From positions 3,472,001 through 3,536,000 of the forward strand of contig CBDDHT010000004.1 in the NCBI GenBank assembly GCA_965228615.1: 64,000 nt of DNA, in the 5' to 3' direction. Numbering within the stretch: the first letter of the stretch is position 1; every line of letters begins with the position of its first letter. The notes beneath the pieces are model-generated. The model was not told where the DNA came from. It made no database searches and saw only the letters and a program-made list of their open reading frames with translations. Shown one piece after another: positions 39,915 through 49,257 of this stretch. Origin of the DNA: CBDDHT01 sp965228615 (GTDB lineage Bacteria; Pseudomonadota; Alphaproteobacteria; Rhizobiales; Methyloligellaceae). The translations under genes and the position numbers were made by a program.

Positions 39915-42617
39915 ATGAACAATCAAACCAGCCCGGCTGCCCTGGGACCGGAACCGCATGTGGGGCAAGCAGCGGACATTCTTGCCGGACTTAGCACAAC
40001 AATCGAGCATGGGCTTTCAACGGATGAGGTCGCTCTGCGGCTCAAGCGTTATGGCGCCAACACATTGCGTATGCGGCAGCGGACGACGTGGCTGCGCATC
40101 TTGCGAAATCAATTCGAAAGCCCTGTTGTCGGCCTCCTTGCAGCCGCTGCGGTCGTATCGTTTCTTTTCGGAGAATGGAAGGAAAGCGGCGCCATTGCTG
40201 TGGTTTTGCTGATCAACGGCCTGATCGGTTTCTCGACCGAGGTTCGTGCATTGCGTTCCATGGAGGCGCTGCGGGGTCTTGGAAACGTTACCACTCGCGT
40301 AAAACGTGACGGTCGCTCGACCGTCGTAAGCGCGGAGCGCCTGGTTCCCGGAGACATCGTTTTGCTGGAAGGCGGCGACGTTGTGACGGCGGACTTGCGT
40401 CTTATCGAGGCTTCGAACCTCTATGCGGATGAATCCGCACTCACCGGGGAGTCTGTTGCCGTCGAGAAAGAGACCGGCCCCGTTGATATCGATGCCCCGA
40501 TCGCAGAGCGCTCGCCCATGGCATACAAGGGCACGTCGCTGACAGGCGGGAGCGGTACCGGGGTCGTTGTCGCGACCGGTATGCAGTCAGAACTCGGGAA
40601 AATTTCGGCGCTGGTCGAAGAGGCGAAGCCCGAGCATTCTCCATTGGAGAAGCAGCTGGAGCGCTTGGGTGGTCATCTCATTCGTTTCACGCTCGTCGTC
40701 GTTGTTGCCATCGGTGTGGTAGGTTTTGTGTCGGGTCAGGACACGGTCTTGATGATACAGACAGCCATTGCCCTGGCTGTTGCGGCTATTCCGGAAGGCT
40801 TGCCCATCGTAGCCACGATGGCGCTCGCGCGCGGCATGTGGCGCATGGCCCGCCAGAATGCGTTGATCGAGCGGTTGGCCGCAGTCGAAACACTAGGTGC
40901 CACGACAGTCATCCTGACCGACAAGACCGGCACGCTCACCGAAAACCGGATGGAGGTCCAGGAAATCATCCTGGGCGCCGGCGCTACGAACATTGGCGTC
41001 AGTCAGGATGGTTTCAGCGTCGACGGCAATGCTATTGAAGGCGAATTGGCTTCCGTGCTCGACGACATGCTGACCGCCGCTGTGCTCTGCAACAATGCGG
41101 AACTCTCCGACACAGGAATGGACGGCGTTGGCGACCCGATGGAGTTGGCTCTTCTGCGCGTTGGGCGCATTTCGGGAAAAGAGCAGACTTCACTCCTCGA
41201 TCGTTGTCCAAAGCAGGGTGAAGTCGCATTCGATTCCGAAACAAAGATGATGGCAACGACGCATGCCTCGGATGGAGAATTCGTTGTCTTTGTGAAAGGC
41301 GCGCCAGAAGTTGTCCTCGAGCACACGACGCGAGTTACGGAAGAGGGCGGAACACGAAAACTCGAACGTCATGAGATTGAATCATGGTCGGCACGCATCG
41401 ATGAACTGGCAGAACGCGGCATGCGTGTGCTGGCCATTGCTATGAAGCACGTCGCCGATGCCGGGGAGCCGGCATATGAGGATCTTGTTTTCCTCGGATT
41501 GCTCGGTCTTCATGACCCGCCGCGTGAGGATGTCGTGGATGCGATTGCGCATTGCCATAAGGCGGGTATCCGGGTCGTCATGGTCACCGGCGATCACGGC
41601 GTAACGGCGCGGAGCATTGCCAAGGCAACCGGGATTGCCGGAGCGGAGGCGAGGGTCATCGAAGGTCGAACGCTCGGCCCGATTGAGGATCTGTCCGATG
41701 ATGAACGCCAGGCCGTGTTGAACGCGGATGTGTTTGCTCGTGTCGACCCTGCGCAGAAACTCGATCTCGTCTCGGTCTATCAGAAAGCTGGCGAAATCGT
41801 CGCTATGACCGGTGATGGCGTCAATGATGCACCCGCTCTGAAGAAGGCGGATATCGGTGTCGCGATGGGGCAACGTGGGACGCAGGTTGCGAGAGAAGCG
41901 GCCGCCATGGTCCTAAGAGATGACGCCTTCTCGACGATTGTGGCCGCGATCCGAGAAGGTCGGGTTATCTTTCGCAATATCCAGTCGTTCGTCAGCTATC
42001 TGCTGTCATGCAATCTTAGCGAAATCCTAATTGTTGGTTTGGCGGTCGGCATCGGCCTGCCGCTACCCTTGCTGCCGCTGCAGATCCTGTTTCTCAACTT
42101 GGTCACGGACGTCTTTCCGGCTTTCGCGCTGGGTGCAGGGGAGGGCAACCCCCAAGTCCTCAAACACCATCCTCGAGATCCGGCCGAGCCTATCCTCACC
42201 CGTACGCTTTGGATTGAAATCGTTGGCCATGCAACGAGCATCACCTTCGCGACTCTCGGTGCACTGATTATCGCGCGGACATTCCTGAATCTTGAGGGTG
42301 ATGCTGCTGTGACAGTCTCATTTCTGACCCTGGCTTTTGCGCAGCTCTGGCACGTCTTCAATATGAGCGACAGCCAAGAAGGCATGTTTGTGAACGATGT
42401 GACGAGGAACGGGTTCGTTTGGGGGGCTCTGTTGTTTTGCACGGCGTTGCTGTTGGCCGCGACTTTCACTCCCGTGGCTGCCGAATTGCTGCACCTACAA
42501 GCGCCTGAGCCAAATACCTGGGCACTCATCGCTGTCATGAGTGCGGTGCCTCTTCTTCTCGGTCAAATCGGGAAACGGGTGGCCGCGAGACTGTCTCACC
42601 GCTCGGCCAGTGCGTGA
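39915..42617 (+). CDS. P-type (P2-like) cation-transporting ATPase
   Basis: All landmarks are present: actuator ESALTGESVAVEKE, the P2 membrane motif VAAIPEGLPIV, phosphorylation loop ILTDKTGTLTENRM, nucleotide-binding VFVKGAPEVVLEH, and hinge AMTGDGVNDAPALKKADIGVAMG. About ten membrane helices are visible, six of them after the hinge (LSEILIVGLAVGIGLPLPLLPLQILFLNLVTDVFPA). It belongs to the group of calcium- and sodium-type pumps. The ion cannot be fixed. At 900 residues it is complete. Its place beside a probable Na+ N-ATPase fits a role in ion homeostasis. Confidence 0.93.
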   Translation: MNNQTSPAALGPEPHVGQAADILAGLSTTIEHGLSTDEVALRLKRYGANTLRMRQRTTWLRILRNQFESPVVGLLAAAAVVSFLFGEWKESGAIAVVLLINGLIGFSTEVRALRSMEALRGLGNVTTRVKRDGRSTVVSAERLVPGDIVLLEGGDVVTADLRLIEASNLYADESALTGESVAVEKETGPVDIDAPIAERSPMAYKGTSLTGGSGTGVVVATGMQSELGKISALVEEAKPEHSPLEKQLERLGGHLIRFTLVVVVAIGVVGFVSGQDTVLMIQTAIALAVAAIPEGLPIVATMALARGMWRMARQNALIERLAAVETLGATTVILTDKTGTLTENRMEVQEIILGAGATNIGVSQDGFSVDGNAIEGELASVLDDMLTAAVLCNNAELSDTGMDGVGDPMELALLRVGRISGKEQTSLLDRCPKQGEVAFDSETKMMATTHASDGEFVVFVKGAPEVVLEHTTRVTEEGGTRKLERHEIESWSARIDELAERGMRVLAIAMKHVADAGEPAYEDLVFLGLLGLHDPPREDVVDAIAHCHKAGIRVVMVTGDHGVTARSIAKATGIAGAEARVIEGRTLGPIEDLSDDERQAVLNADVFARVDPAQKLDLVSVYQKAGEIVAMTGDGVNDAPALKKADIGVAMGQRGTQVAREAAAMVLRDDAFSTIVAAIREGRVIFRNIQSFVSYLLSCNLSEILIVGLAVGIGLPLPLLPLQILFLNLVTDVFPAFALGAGEGNPQVLKHHPRDPAEPILTRTLWIEIVGHATSITFATLGALIIARTFLNLEGDAAVTVSFLTLAFAQLWHVFNMSDSQEGMFVNDVTRNGFVWGALLFCTALLLAATFTPVAAELLHLQAPEPNTWALIAVMSAVPLLLGQIGKRVAARLSHRSASA

Positions 42618-42646
42618 CGGGCTCTGGTACCGGACACTGCTGTCTC

Positions 42647-42994
42647 TCACTGTGCTGACGAGGGACCGTTTTTCAGGTTTTCGATGAAGGCAACCAATCT
42701 ACGGATATCGTTCTCGGACAGGATGAGTTGGCGCATAGGAAAATGCGGTTTGCGAAGGAAGGTGACGAGGCGCTCGGTGGTATAGACCTTCGGATTGTCG
42801 GCGATCGACTGAAAATCGGGTGCACGGATCTCGGCGGTCGGCGCCTCCTCCGCAAGTCCCGGTACCCGGTGGCATTCGATGCAATGCTCGGAAATGAGGC
42901 CTTTGACGGATCGCGGGTCTTCGGCCTGCGAAGTGCTGGCAACGCCCGCAAGAGTAACGCCCGCAATCAAGGCAACGGCACAGTGTCTCCACAT
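42647..42994 (-). CDS. periplasmic monohaem cytochrome c
   Basis: The ATG at 42994 (MWRHCAVALIAGVTLAGVAS) follows AGGAGAC and gives a clean signal peptide cut near TSQA-ED. The haem motif is CIECH, with a distal Met provided by PHFPMRQLILSENDIRRLVAFIENL, a class I cytochrome c C-terminal helix. The open frame reaches 43060 but those residues are unlikely. It is convergent with the P-type ATPase gene. It is a probable electron carrier. Confidence 0.85.
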   Translation of the reverse strand: MWRHCAVALIAGVTLAGVASTSQAEDPRSVKGLISEHCIECHRVPGLAEEAPTAEIRAPDFQSIADNPKVYTTERLVTFLRKPHFPMRQLILSENDIRRLVAFIENLKNGPSSAQ

Positions 42995-43405
42995 GTCTCC
43001 TGCTCCTTTCTGAGATATTGGTCTGATCGACGATCTTTTTGCGGTTCTGTCCCCATCCAACGCCTGTAGGCCTTTGGAGAATCCCTTGCCGGAGCATTTC
43101 GGGCGATGTCGGGCAAGACACCGTGTGTTTGGCCATCAAGCCTCTTACCTCACGCAAGAGAATTCGTTACCGATCGACGACAGTCCATTTTAGGCAATAC
43201 GCGGCATCGGGTACTCTGACCTGTGTCAAGCGGCAGCCATGCGCCACGAGTCTCGCTGCATTGTGAACTGTGACGCTTGGATACTGATCAATCTCAAGTC
43301 CAATTCGCATTCGCCAGTGCATTCTGGAGAACCTGGCTCGGTCTTCAAACCACTGGGGCGCCTTGATCTGCCGCAGACCAGTTTTGGAATTGATCGGAAC
43401 ATAGG
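42995..43405. promoter_or_regulatory. divergent region between cytochrome c and N-ATPase genes, with FNR-like site
   Basis: No gene is supported in this stretch. CTGAC-ctgt-GTCAA (43217-43230) matches the FNR/FixK pattern TTGAC-N4-GTCAA in nine of ten positions. It lies 176 bases before atpD. The atpD start at 43406 has only a weak ribosome binding site, AGGATG. Confidence 0.4.
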
Positions 43406-44821
43406 ATGCAGGATGTCGGCGAGAATATAGAGCGGCTTCAGGGACGTCAGGCCGACGGCATTGTCGTCTCGATCCGCGGCGACATCGTTGACGCTCGTTT
43501 CGACGATCCACCGGGGATCGACGAGATTGTCGAAGTCGAAGCCGCTGGTGGCTTGCAGATCGAGGTTGCGTTGCTGCTCGATGCCAATACCGTTCGTGCC
43601 ATCGCGCTAGGCCCTACTGATGGTCTGGCGCTTGGCGCGCCTGTGAAGAAAAGCGGCCGATCAATTGAAGCGCCGGTCGGAACCGCGGTTCTTGGACGGA
43701 TGTTGAATGTCTTTGGCCAGCCAATTGACGGTCAGGGCCCTCTCGATGGTGTCACTCATCGTCCGATCTACCAGTCTCCGCCAACGTTGCCGCGGCGCCG
43801 CGTCGGTGCGGAGATCTTCGAGACCGGCATCAAGGCCATTGACCTCTTATGCCCGATCGAGCGTGGCGGAAAGGCAGGTCTATTTGGAGGTGCAGGCGTC
43901 GGCAAAACGGTTCTGATCGCCGAACTCATCCACAACATGGCTGGAAAATATGAGGGGGTCAGCTTGTTTTGCGGCATCGGCGAGCGTTGCCGGGAAGCTG
44001 AGGAGTTCCACCGCGAGATGGCGGCAGCCGGTGTCCTGGAGAATACCATCATGGTGTTCGGTCAGATGGATGAACCGCCAGGCGTACGTTTTCGCGTCGG
44101 CCATACGGCGATGACCATCGCAGAGCATTTTCGCGATGAAGAGAATCGGGACGTGCTGATACTCATAGACAATATATTCCGTTTCGTTCAGGCGGGTTCG
44201 GAGGTTTCGGGTTTGTTGGGACGCATCCCTTCACGGGTCGGCTATCAACCGACGCTTGGCACCGAACTCGCCGCGCTCGAGGAACGGATCTGCAACACTG
44301 CAACGGGGTCCATGACGTCCATCCAGGCGATCTACGTCCCCGCGGATGATTTTACCGATCCGGCGGCCACTCATGTCTTCGGTCATCTCTCGGCATCAAT
44401 CGTGCTTTCGCGAAAACGGGCCTCGCAGGGACTCTATCCGGCGATCGACCCTCTTGATTCAACGTCGAAGATACTGTCCGCAAGCACAGTTGGAGAGCGC
44501 CACTACCGGGTTGCGCGTCACGTTCGCCAAGCCTTCGCGGAGTATGAGGGGCTCAAAGATATTATTGCCATGCTCGGGCTTGAGGAGCTCTCGGAAGAAG
44601 ATCGCGCAACCGTCGCCAAGGCAAGACGGCTCGAACGTTTTCTGACCCAGCCGTTCTTCTCGACCGAACAGTTCACAGGAATGCCGGGCCGTTTTATCGG
44701 CCTGAAGGAAACGCTGGACGGTTGCGAGGCGATCTTGTCCGGCGAACTGCTCCATCTGCCGGAGAGCGTCTTCTACATGACCGGCGGATTGTCAGACATC
44801 CGTACGGCGTCAAATCCATGA
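43406..44821 (+). CDS. atpD: N-ATPase F1 subunit beta
   Basis: The catalytic P-loop GGAGVGKTVLIAEL, GERCREAEEF, and VLILIDNIFRFVQAGSEVSGLLGRIPSRVGYQPTL are the beta subunit signatures. At 471 residues it is complete. Unlike the usual atpIBEFHAGDC order, beta comes first here, followed by epsilon, AtpQ and AtpR, which defines the N-ATPase operon type (atpDCQRBEFAG). Such operons are laterally spread and lie beside an ordinary F-type ATPase elsewhere in the genome. It overlaps atpC by four bases. Confidence 0.95.
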   Translation: MQDVGENIERLQGRQADGIVVSIRGDIVDARFDDPPGIDEIVEVEAAGGLQIEVALLLDANTVRAIALGPTDGLALGAPVKKSGRSIEAPVGTAVLGRMLNVFGQPIDGQGPLDGVTHRPIYQSPPTLPRRRVGAEIFETGIKAIDLLCPIERGGKAGLFGGAGVGKTVLIAELIHNMAGKYEGVSLFCGIGERCREAEEFHREMAAAGVLENTIMVFGQMDEPPGVRFRVGHTAMTIAEHFRDEENRDVLILIDNIFRFVQAGSEVSGLLGRIPSRVGYQPTLGTELAALEERICNTATGSMTSIQAIYVPADDFTDPAATHVFGHLSASIVLSRKRASQGLYPAIDPLDSTSKILSASTVGERHYRVARHVRQAFAEYEGLKDIIAMLGLEELSEEDRATVAKARRLERFLTQPFFSTEQFTGMPGRFIGLKETLDGCEAILSGELLHLPESVFYMTGGLSDIRTASNP

Positions 44822-45261
44822 CAAACACTCGCGACGACAGGGATCGGACAGTCGCACCCGACCCGGAAACCATGCGTCTCAAAATCATGTTGCCGACGCA
44901 TGTCCTTGTCGACGAGCCCGCAGCACGGATCGTTGCCGAAGCTGAAAACGGTTCTTTCGGCATCTTGCCCAGGCATACGGATTTCCTGGCAGCACTGAAA
45001 CCCGGTGTTCTGACGTTCGACACACCGGATGGCCGGGAGACCTTTGTCGGACACGATGTTGGTGTTTTCGTGAAGCAGGGGCGAGAGGTGCTTGTCTCCA
45101 TTTTGAATGGGGTCCGTGGACGCGATCTGGGTGCGCTGCGTCGTTTGATCGAGCGCGAATTCGTGGTGCTCGATCAGCGGGAGCGTGCGGCACGGACAGC
45201 GCTCGCACGTCTTGAGGCTGGCGTTGTGCGCCGCTTCATCGAGTTGGAAGAACGAGGTTGA
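44818..45261 (+). CDS. atpC: N-ATPase F1 subunit epsilon
   Basis: The ATG at 44818 overlaps the beta stop (ATGA). The N-terminal beta-barrel is clear (MRLKIMLPTHVLVDEPAARIVAEAENGSFGILPRHTDFLAALKPGVL), with a helical C-terminal hairpin (RDLGALRRLIEREFVVLDQRERAARTALARLEAGVVRRFIELEE). It is the second gene of the N-ATPase order. Confidence 0.92.
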   Translation: MTNTRDDRDRTVAPDPETMRLKIMLPTHVLVDEPAARIVAEAENGSFGILPRHTDFLAALKPGVLTFDTPDGRETFVGHDVGVFVKQGREVLVSILNGVRGRDLGALRRLIEREFVVLDQRERAARTALARLEAGVVRRFIELEERG

Positions 45262-45266
45262 TTGGT

Positions 45267-45572
45267 ATGGCCGAAGACGCCGACCAGCGTCCGGACAAGA
45301 TTGCTGCGACCGTTGGCCGCCAGGCAGAGCGCAAGGAACGCGCCCGCCGCGAGCAACGTCACGGTTTGTGGTTTGGGTTCGGCATGTTCGGTCTGGTCGG
45401 GTGGGCGGTTGCCGTCCCGACGCTTCTTGGAATAGCGCTGGGTATCTGGTTGGACGCGAATGTACCGGTCCGTTTCTCCTGGACCCTGACATTGTTGTTC
45501 ATCGGAATTGGTCTGGGCTGCCTCAATGCGTGGTGGTGGATTCATCGCGAAAAACCGCAAGACGGATTGTAG
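45267..45572 (+). CDS. atpQ: N-ATPase accessory membrane protein AtpQ (AtpI-like)
   Basis: The ATG at 45267 (MAEDADQRPDKIAATVGRQAERKERARRE) precedes two membrane helices (LWFGFGMFGLVGWAVAVPTLLGIALGIWLD and WTLTLLFIGIGLGCLNAWWWI). This is the AtpI/Gene1-like pattern found as third gene of N-ATPase operons. It probably helps assemble the c-ring. It starts six bases after the epsilon stop. Confidence 0.88.
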   Translation: MAEDADQRPDKIAATVGRQAERKERARREQRHGLWFGFGMFGLVGWAVAVPTLLGIALGIWLDANVPVRFSWTLTLLFIGIGLGCLNAWWWIHREKPQDGL

Positions 45573-45602
45573 GCGCCGACAGAGGAAAGAGACGAGGAAA
45601 CG

Positions 45603-45905
45603 ATGGACATGATCTTGCCAGCTTTTGCAATGGGCGCAGTTCTCGGTGCCTTCTATTGGGGAACGCTTTGGCTTCTGTCCCGTCATGTAACCCGGTTGCG
45701 ACGGCCGGTTCTCGGCGTCGTTGCCGGCAGTGCGATCAGACTGGGACTGCTTTGCGCGGGCCTCTATGTCGTGTCCGGGCAGAGTTGGCAGGGGCTGCTC
45801 GCAGCGCTTGGCGGTGTGATTGCCGTTCGAATGCTGGTCATCGGTCTCGTTCGGCGCGAAGGCGCCGCTTCCACCGAAAAGGCAAGTGATGCAGTTCAAT
45901 CCTGA
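45603..45905 (+). CDS. atpR: N-ATPase accessory membrane protein AtpR
   Basis: A 100-residue protein with three hydrophobic helices (ILPAFAMGAVLGAFYWGTLWLL; VLGVVAGSAIRLGLLCAGLYVV; GLLAALGGVIAVRMLVIGLV). It holds the fourth position of the N-ATPase operon, where AtpR is always found. It has an AGGAAACG ribosome binding site and overlaps atpB. Its conserved arginines in the membrane are thought to interact with the c subunit carboxylates. Confidence 0.88.
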   Translation: MDMILPAFAMGAVLGAFYWGTLWLLSRHVTRLRRPVLGVVAGSAIRLGLLCAGLYVVSGQSWQGLLAALGGVIAVRMLVIGLVRREGAASTEKASDAVQS

Positions 45906-46629
45906 TCAGATCGTGATCCTGGAATGGCCGCTCGGTGATTGGGGCACACTCAAGATCAGCGCGACGCTCCTGTTCACCTGGCTCGTTATGGCGGTTCTAG
46001 CGGGCGGCGCGCGACTTGTGACGCGGTGTCTGTCATCCGGTCCGTCAATGTCGCGTTGGCAGGCACTGCTCGAGGTGATCGTAGAGGGCGCGCAAGGTCA
46101 GATCCGCGAGATCGGCGAACGGGAGCCGACGAAGTATCTTCCATTCATTGGAACACTGTTTCTGTTCATCGCCGTTTCCAACATGCTGATTATCATCCCG
46201 GGCTATCGACCTCCGACAGGGTCGCTATCGACGACGACGGCGCTTGCGATCTGCGTGCTTCTTGCCGTGCCGATCTACGGTGTTTCGGAGCGTGGTCTTC
46301 TCGGATATGCCAAAAAGTACCTTCAGCCGACCCCGTTCATGCTGCCGTTCAACATCATGGGTGAAATCTCGCGAACGATCGCGCTGGCTATCCGACTGTA
46401 CGGAAATGTCATGAGCGGCACGGTCATCGTCGCGATTCTGATCGGCATTGCTCCCTTTCTTTTTCCAATCCTCATTGAACTGCTGGGCCTGCTGACGGGG
46501 CTCATCCAAGCTTACATCTTCGCGATCCTCGCCATGGTCTACATCGCATCGGCAACCGGCGGGCATCCGGGTGAACGCGAAACTGAAACGACGAATACAG
46601 ACGCGCACGCGCGATCAACGGAGGATTAA
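45889..46629 (+). CDS. atpB: N-ATPase F0 subunit a
   Basis: The start at 45889 (MQFNPDQIVILEWPLGDWGT) overlaps the atpR end. The family motif with the essential arginine is in FNIMGEISRTIALAIRLYGNVMSG, followed by the last helices (LLTGLIQAYIFAILAMVYIASATGG). At 246 residues it is complete. It forms the ion half-channels against the c-ring. Confidence 0.94.
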   Translation: MQFNPDQIVILEWPLGDWGTLKISATLLFTWLVMAVLAGGARLVTRCLSSGPSMSRWQALLEVIVEGAQGQIREIGEREPTKYLPFIGTLFLFIAVSNMLIIIPGYRPPTGSLSTTTALAICVLLAVPIYGVSERGLLGYAKKYLQPTPFMLPFNIMGEISRTIALAIRLYGNVMSGTVIVAILIGIAPFLFPILIELLGLLTGLIQAYIFAILAMVYIASATGGHPGERETETTNTDAHARSTED

Positions 46630-46908
46630 ATGACGGATATCGGTCTTATTGGCTCTGTCTCCATTATCATGGCGGGACTGACCATCGCCTTGGGCTCCCT
46701 TGGCCCGGCCTTCGGCGAAGCGCGTGCGGCGGCTCAAGCCCTTGCTGCCATCGCGCAACAGCCCGACGAAGCAAACACCATCGCGCGGACCTTGTTCGTC
46801 AGTCTCGCAATGATCGAGTCGACGGCGATCTACTGCTTCGTCGTTTCAATGATCCTGATCTTCGCGAACCCGTTTTGGGAGGCTGCGCTGACGCGCGCCG
46901 GGGGCTAA
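46630..46908 (+). CDS. atpE: N-ATPase F0 subunit c, Na+-type ligand pattern
   Basis: Two helices form the hairpin. Helix 1 contains an additional carboxylate (SLGPAFGEARAAAQALAAIAQQPD), a feature of N-ATPase c subunits. Helix 2 has SLAMIESTAIYCFVVSMILIF, whose Glu-Ser-Thr...Tyr set fits the sodium-binding signature (E-S/T-T-x-x-Y). The Gln in helix 1 could supply the further ligand. Sodium use is inferred from residues only. Confidence 0.93.
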   Translation: MTDIGLIGSVSIIMAGLTIALGSLGPAFGEARAAAQALAAIAQQPDEANTIARTLFVSLAMIESTAIYCFVVSMILIFANPFWEAALTRAGG

Positions 46909-46911
46909 GTC

Positions 46912-47700
46912 ATGAATGTGGATTGGATCACGGTTGCAGCTCAGATCGTGAACTTTCTCGTCCTCGTCTGGCTGCTCAAGCGGTTTCTCTACAAGCCTGT
47001 TCTCCAGGCAATGGATGCGCGAGAGAAACGCATTGCTGAAAGGCTGGAACTGGCGGAGAGCGAACGCGAAACAGCTGCGTTGGAAGCAGCGCGATTTCGC
47101 GAACAGCAGCGTGATCTCGAGGCACAGTGGAACACAGAAATGGAACGGGCTCTGGAGGAGGCCGATGTGCTGCGCAAATCGCTACAGAGCTCCGCCAGAG
47201 AGGAAGTTGCCAGCAAGCGCTCGGAATGGATCAAGAATTTGGATGACGAGAAGGATGCCTTTCTCGACGACATTCGGCATCGGTCGGCGGAGGCGTTTTC
47301 CGCGATGGCGCGCCGGGCTTTTTCGGACCTGGCGAATGAACGTCTTGAGGATCAGATTGCCAGACGGTTCGAGACGGCGCTTCGCAGCATCGATGAGGAT
47401 GAACGCAAGAAGCTCAAGACGGCTTGCAGAAACGCCGACGGACGCGTGAGTGTCCGTACCGGTTTCGATTTGTCGCCCGAGAGACGCAGCGACGTCGCGG
47501 CAGTATTCCATGAGGCCGTAACGAATGAAGCCGACTTCACTTTTGAAATCTCTCGCGAACTCATCTGTGGGGTCGAGCTCAGAGTTGGCGGGCAAGTCGT
47601 CCGCTGGAGTCTCGACAACTACTTGGACGAGGTCGAAGCCGATTTGAGACAGGCTGTAGAGAGCCGAATTCCGCAAACAGAGCCAAGCGCGGCCGGTTAG
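46912..47700 (+). CDS. atpF: N-ATPase F0 subunit b
   Basis: One N-terminal membrane helix (WITVAAQIVNFLVLVWLLKRFLYKPVL) is followed by the PVLQAMDAREKRIAERLELAESERE stalk helix. At 262 residues it is much longer than usual b subunits (about 160). The C-terminal part (RRSDVAAVFHEAVTNEADFTFEISRELICGVELRVGG) resembles subunit delta, and this operon has no separate atpH. Such b-delta fusion is usual for N-ATPases. Confidence 0.92.
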   Translation: MNVDWITVAAQIVNFLVLVWLLKRFLYKPVLQAMDAREKRIAERLELAESERETAALEAARFREQQRDLEAQWNTEMERALEEADVLRKSLQSSAREEVASKRSEWIKNLDDEKDAFLDDIRHRSAEAFSAMARRAFSDLANERLEDQIARRFETALRSIDEDERKKLKTACRNADGRVSVRTGFDLSPERRSDVAAVFHEAVTNEADFTFEISRELICGVELRVGGQVVRWSLDNYLDEVEADLRQAVESRIPQTEPSAAG

Positions 47701-49257
47701 ATGGCAACATCGATGCTGAAACAGATTTCGCGTCAGACATTCGAGGCGCTCGACAGGGTCTTGAAACAGGATCGCGCGCAGATCGCGACGACCGAAATCG
47801 GAACCGTCACGCGCGTCTCGGGAGGCGTAGTGGAGGTTGAGGGTTTTACACAGGTCTTCGCCAATGAACTTGTCAGATTTCCCAATGGGACGACGGGCAT
47901 CTGCACGGATATTCAGCGTGGGCATCTGGGGGCCATACTGTTGGGCGACGAAGGGACGATCCGCGTCGGGGACGAGGTGCACCGGACGCGCCGGGTCGTG
48001 GACGCGCCGGTCGGAAGTGGGCTTCTGGGGCGCGTTGTCGACGGTCTGGGGCGCCCGATGGACGGTAAGGGTGCTGTGAAAGCGGCGGCCCGGCGTCCCG
48101 TCGAGCGTAAGGCACCGGCGATTATCGACCGGGCTCCTGTGCAGTCGCCATTGCAGACAGGGATCAAGGCCATCGATGCCGCCATTCCGATCGGGCGGGG
48201 GCAGCGGCAACTCATCATCGGCGATCGTCAGACCGGCAAGACAGCGGTGGCCGTCGATACGATCATCAACCAGCAGCCCGGTGACGTTGTCGCCATCTAC
48301 TGTGCAATCGGACAGCGCGCCGACTCGGTAGTCCGCGTGATCGAGAAACTGGAGGCTTCGGGTGCGAAAGACAGATGCATCTTCGTCGTTGCGGGCGGTG
48401 AGGATTCGCCAGGTCTTCAATTCATGGCGCCCTACGCGGCCACAACGATGGCGGAATGGTTCATGGAGGCTGGTCAGGATGTACTCATTGTCTTCGACGA
48501 TCTGACACGCCATGCCCGCGCCTACCGTCAGCTGTCGCTGCTTCTAAGACGGCCTCCCGGAAGGGAGGCTTATCCCGGCGACATATTCTACATTCACTCG
48601 CGGCTGCTTGAGCGCTCCACGCATCTCGGAGATGCACGGGGCGGCGGTTCCCTGACGGCTCTGCCTATCATCGAGACACAGGCCCAGAACCTCGCGGCCT
48701 ACATCCCGACAAATCTGATCTCAATCACCGACGGCCAGATCTATCTGGCCCCGAATCTTTATCAGAAGGGCCAGCTCCCTGCGATCGACATTAGCAAATC
48801 CGTGTCCCGGGTCGGCGGCCGGGCACAGCTTCCGGCCTTCAGGGATGTCGCCGGGCTTTTGCGGCTCTCCTACTCACAGTTCGAAGAGCTTGAGACGTTT
48901 GCACGTTTCGGCACGCGATTGGACAATGAGACGCGGTCGAAACTGGAACGTGGACGCCGCGTCCGAGAAGTATTGAAGCAGCCCGAAAGTACACCAGTGG
49001 CGGTAGCGGAACAGATTGCGATCCTGCACGCTGTAACACAGGGCCTGTTCGATCATCTGGACCCCGATGAAATTCAAGAGGCTGAGGATGCTGTTGGGGA
49101 ACATGTGAGGCACGCCATCCCTGGCATTTGCGATGCTCTCGAGTCGGGGCAGCCTTTTCACGGTCAGGACCGGGAGGCGCTTCTTGAAGAGTGTCGGAGA
49201 GCTCTGCGTCTGAAAAGACTTGGTTCGAAGCTGTGGGGCGAACATGCAGACGCTTGA
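47701..49257 (+). CDS. atpA: N-ATPase F1 subunit alpha
   Basis: The nucleotide-binding P-loop GDRQTGKTAVAVDTI, RADSVVRVIEKLE, and the alpha signature PAIDISKSVSRVGGRAQ are present. At 518 residues it is complete. It starts directly at the stop of atpF. Its 3' end overlaps the gamma start by 14 bases. Confidence 0.95.
   Translation: MATSMLKQISRQTFEALDRVLKQDRAQIATTEIGTVTRVSGGVVEVEGFTQVFANELVRFPNGTTGICTDIQRGHLGAILLGDEGTIRVGDEVHRTRRVVDAPVGSGLLGRVVDGLGRPMDGKGAVKAAARRPVERKAPAIIDRAPVQSPLQTGIKAIDAAIPIGRGQRQLIIGDRQTGKTAVAVDTIINQQPGDVVAIYCAIGQRADSVVRVIEKLEASGAKDRCIFVVAGGEDSPGLQFMAPYAATTMAEWFMEAGQDVLIVFDDLTRHARAYRQLSLLLRRPPGREAYPGDIFYIHSRLLERSTHLGDARGGGSLTALPIIETQAQNLAAYIPTNLISITDGQIYLAPNLYQKGQLPAIDISKSVSRVGGRAQLPAFRDVAGLLRLSYSQFEELETFARFGTRLDNETRSKLERGRRVREVLKQPESTPVAVAEQIAILHAVTQGLFDHLDPDEIQEAEDAVGEHVRHAIPGICDALESGQPFHGQDREALLEECRRALRLKRLGSKLWGEHADA

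Noticed and set aside
47182..48513. A 443-codon minus-strand frame across atpF and atpA
   Set aside because: It is antisense to two clear N-ATPase genes, has no recognisable domain, and arises from GC-rich codon bias.
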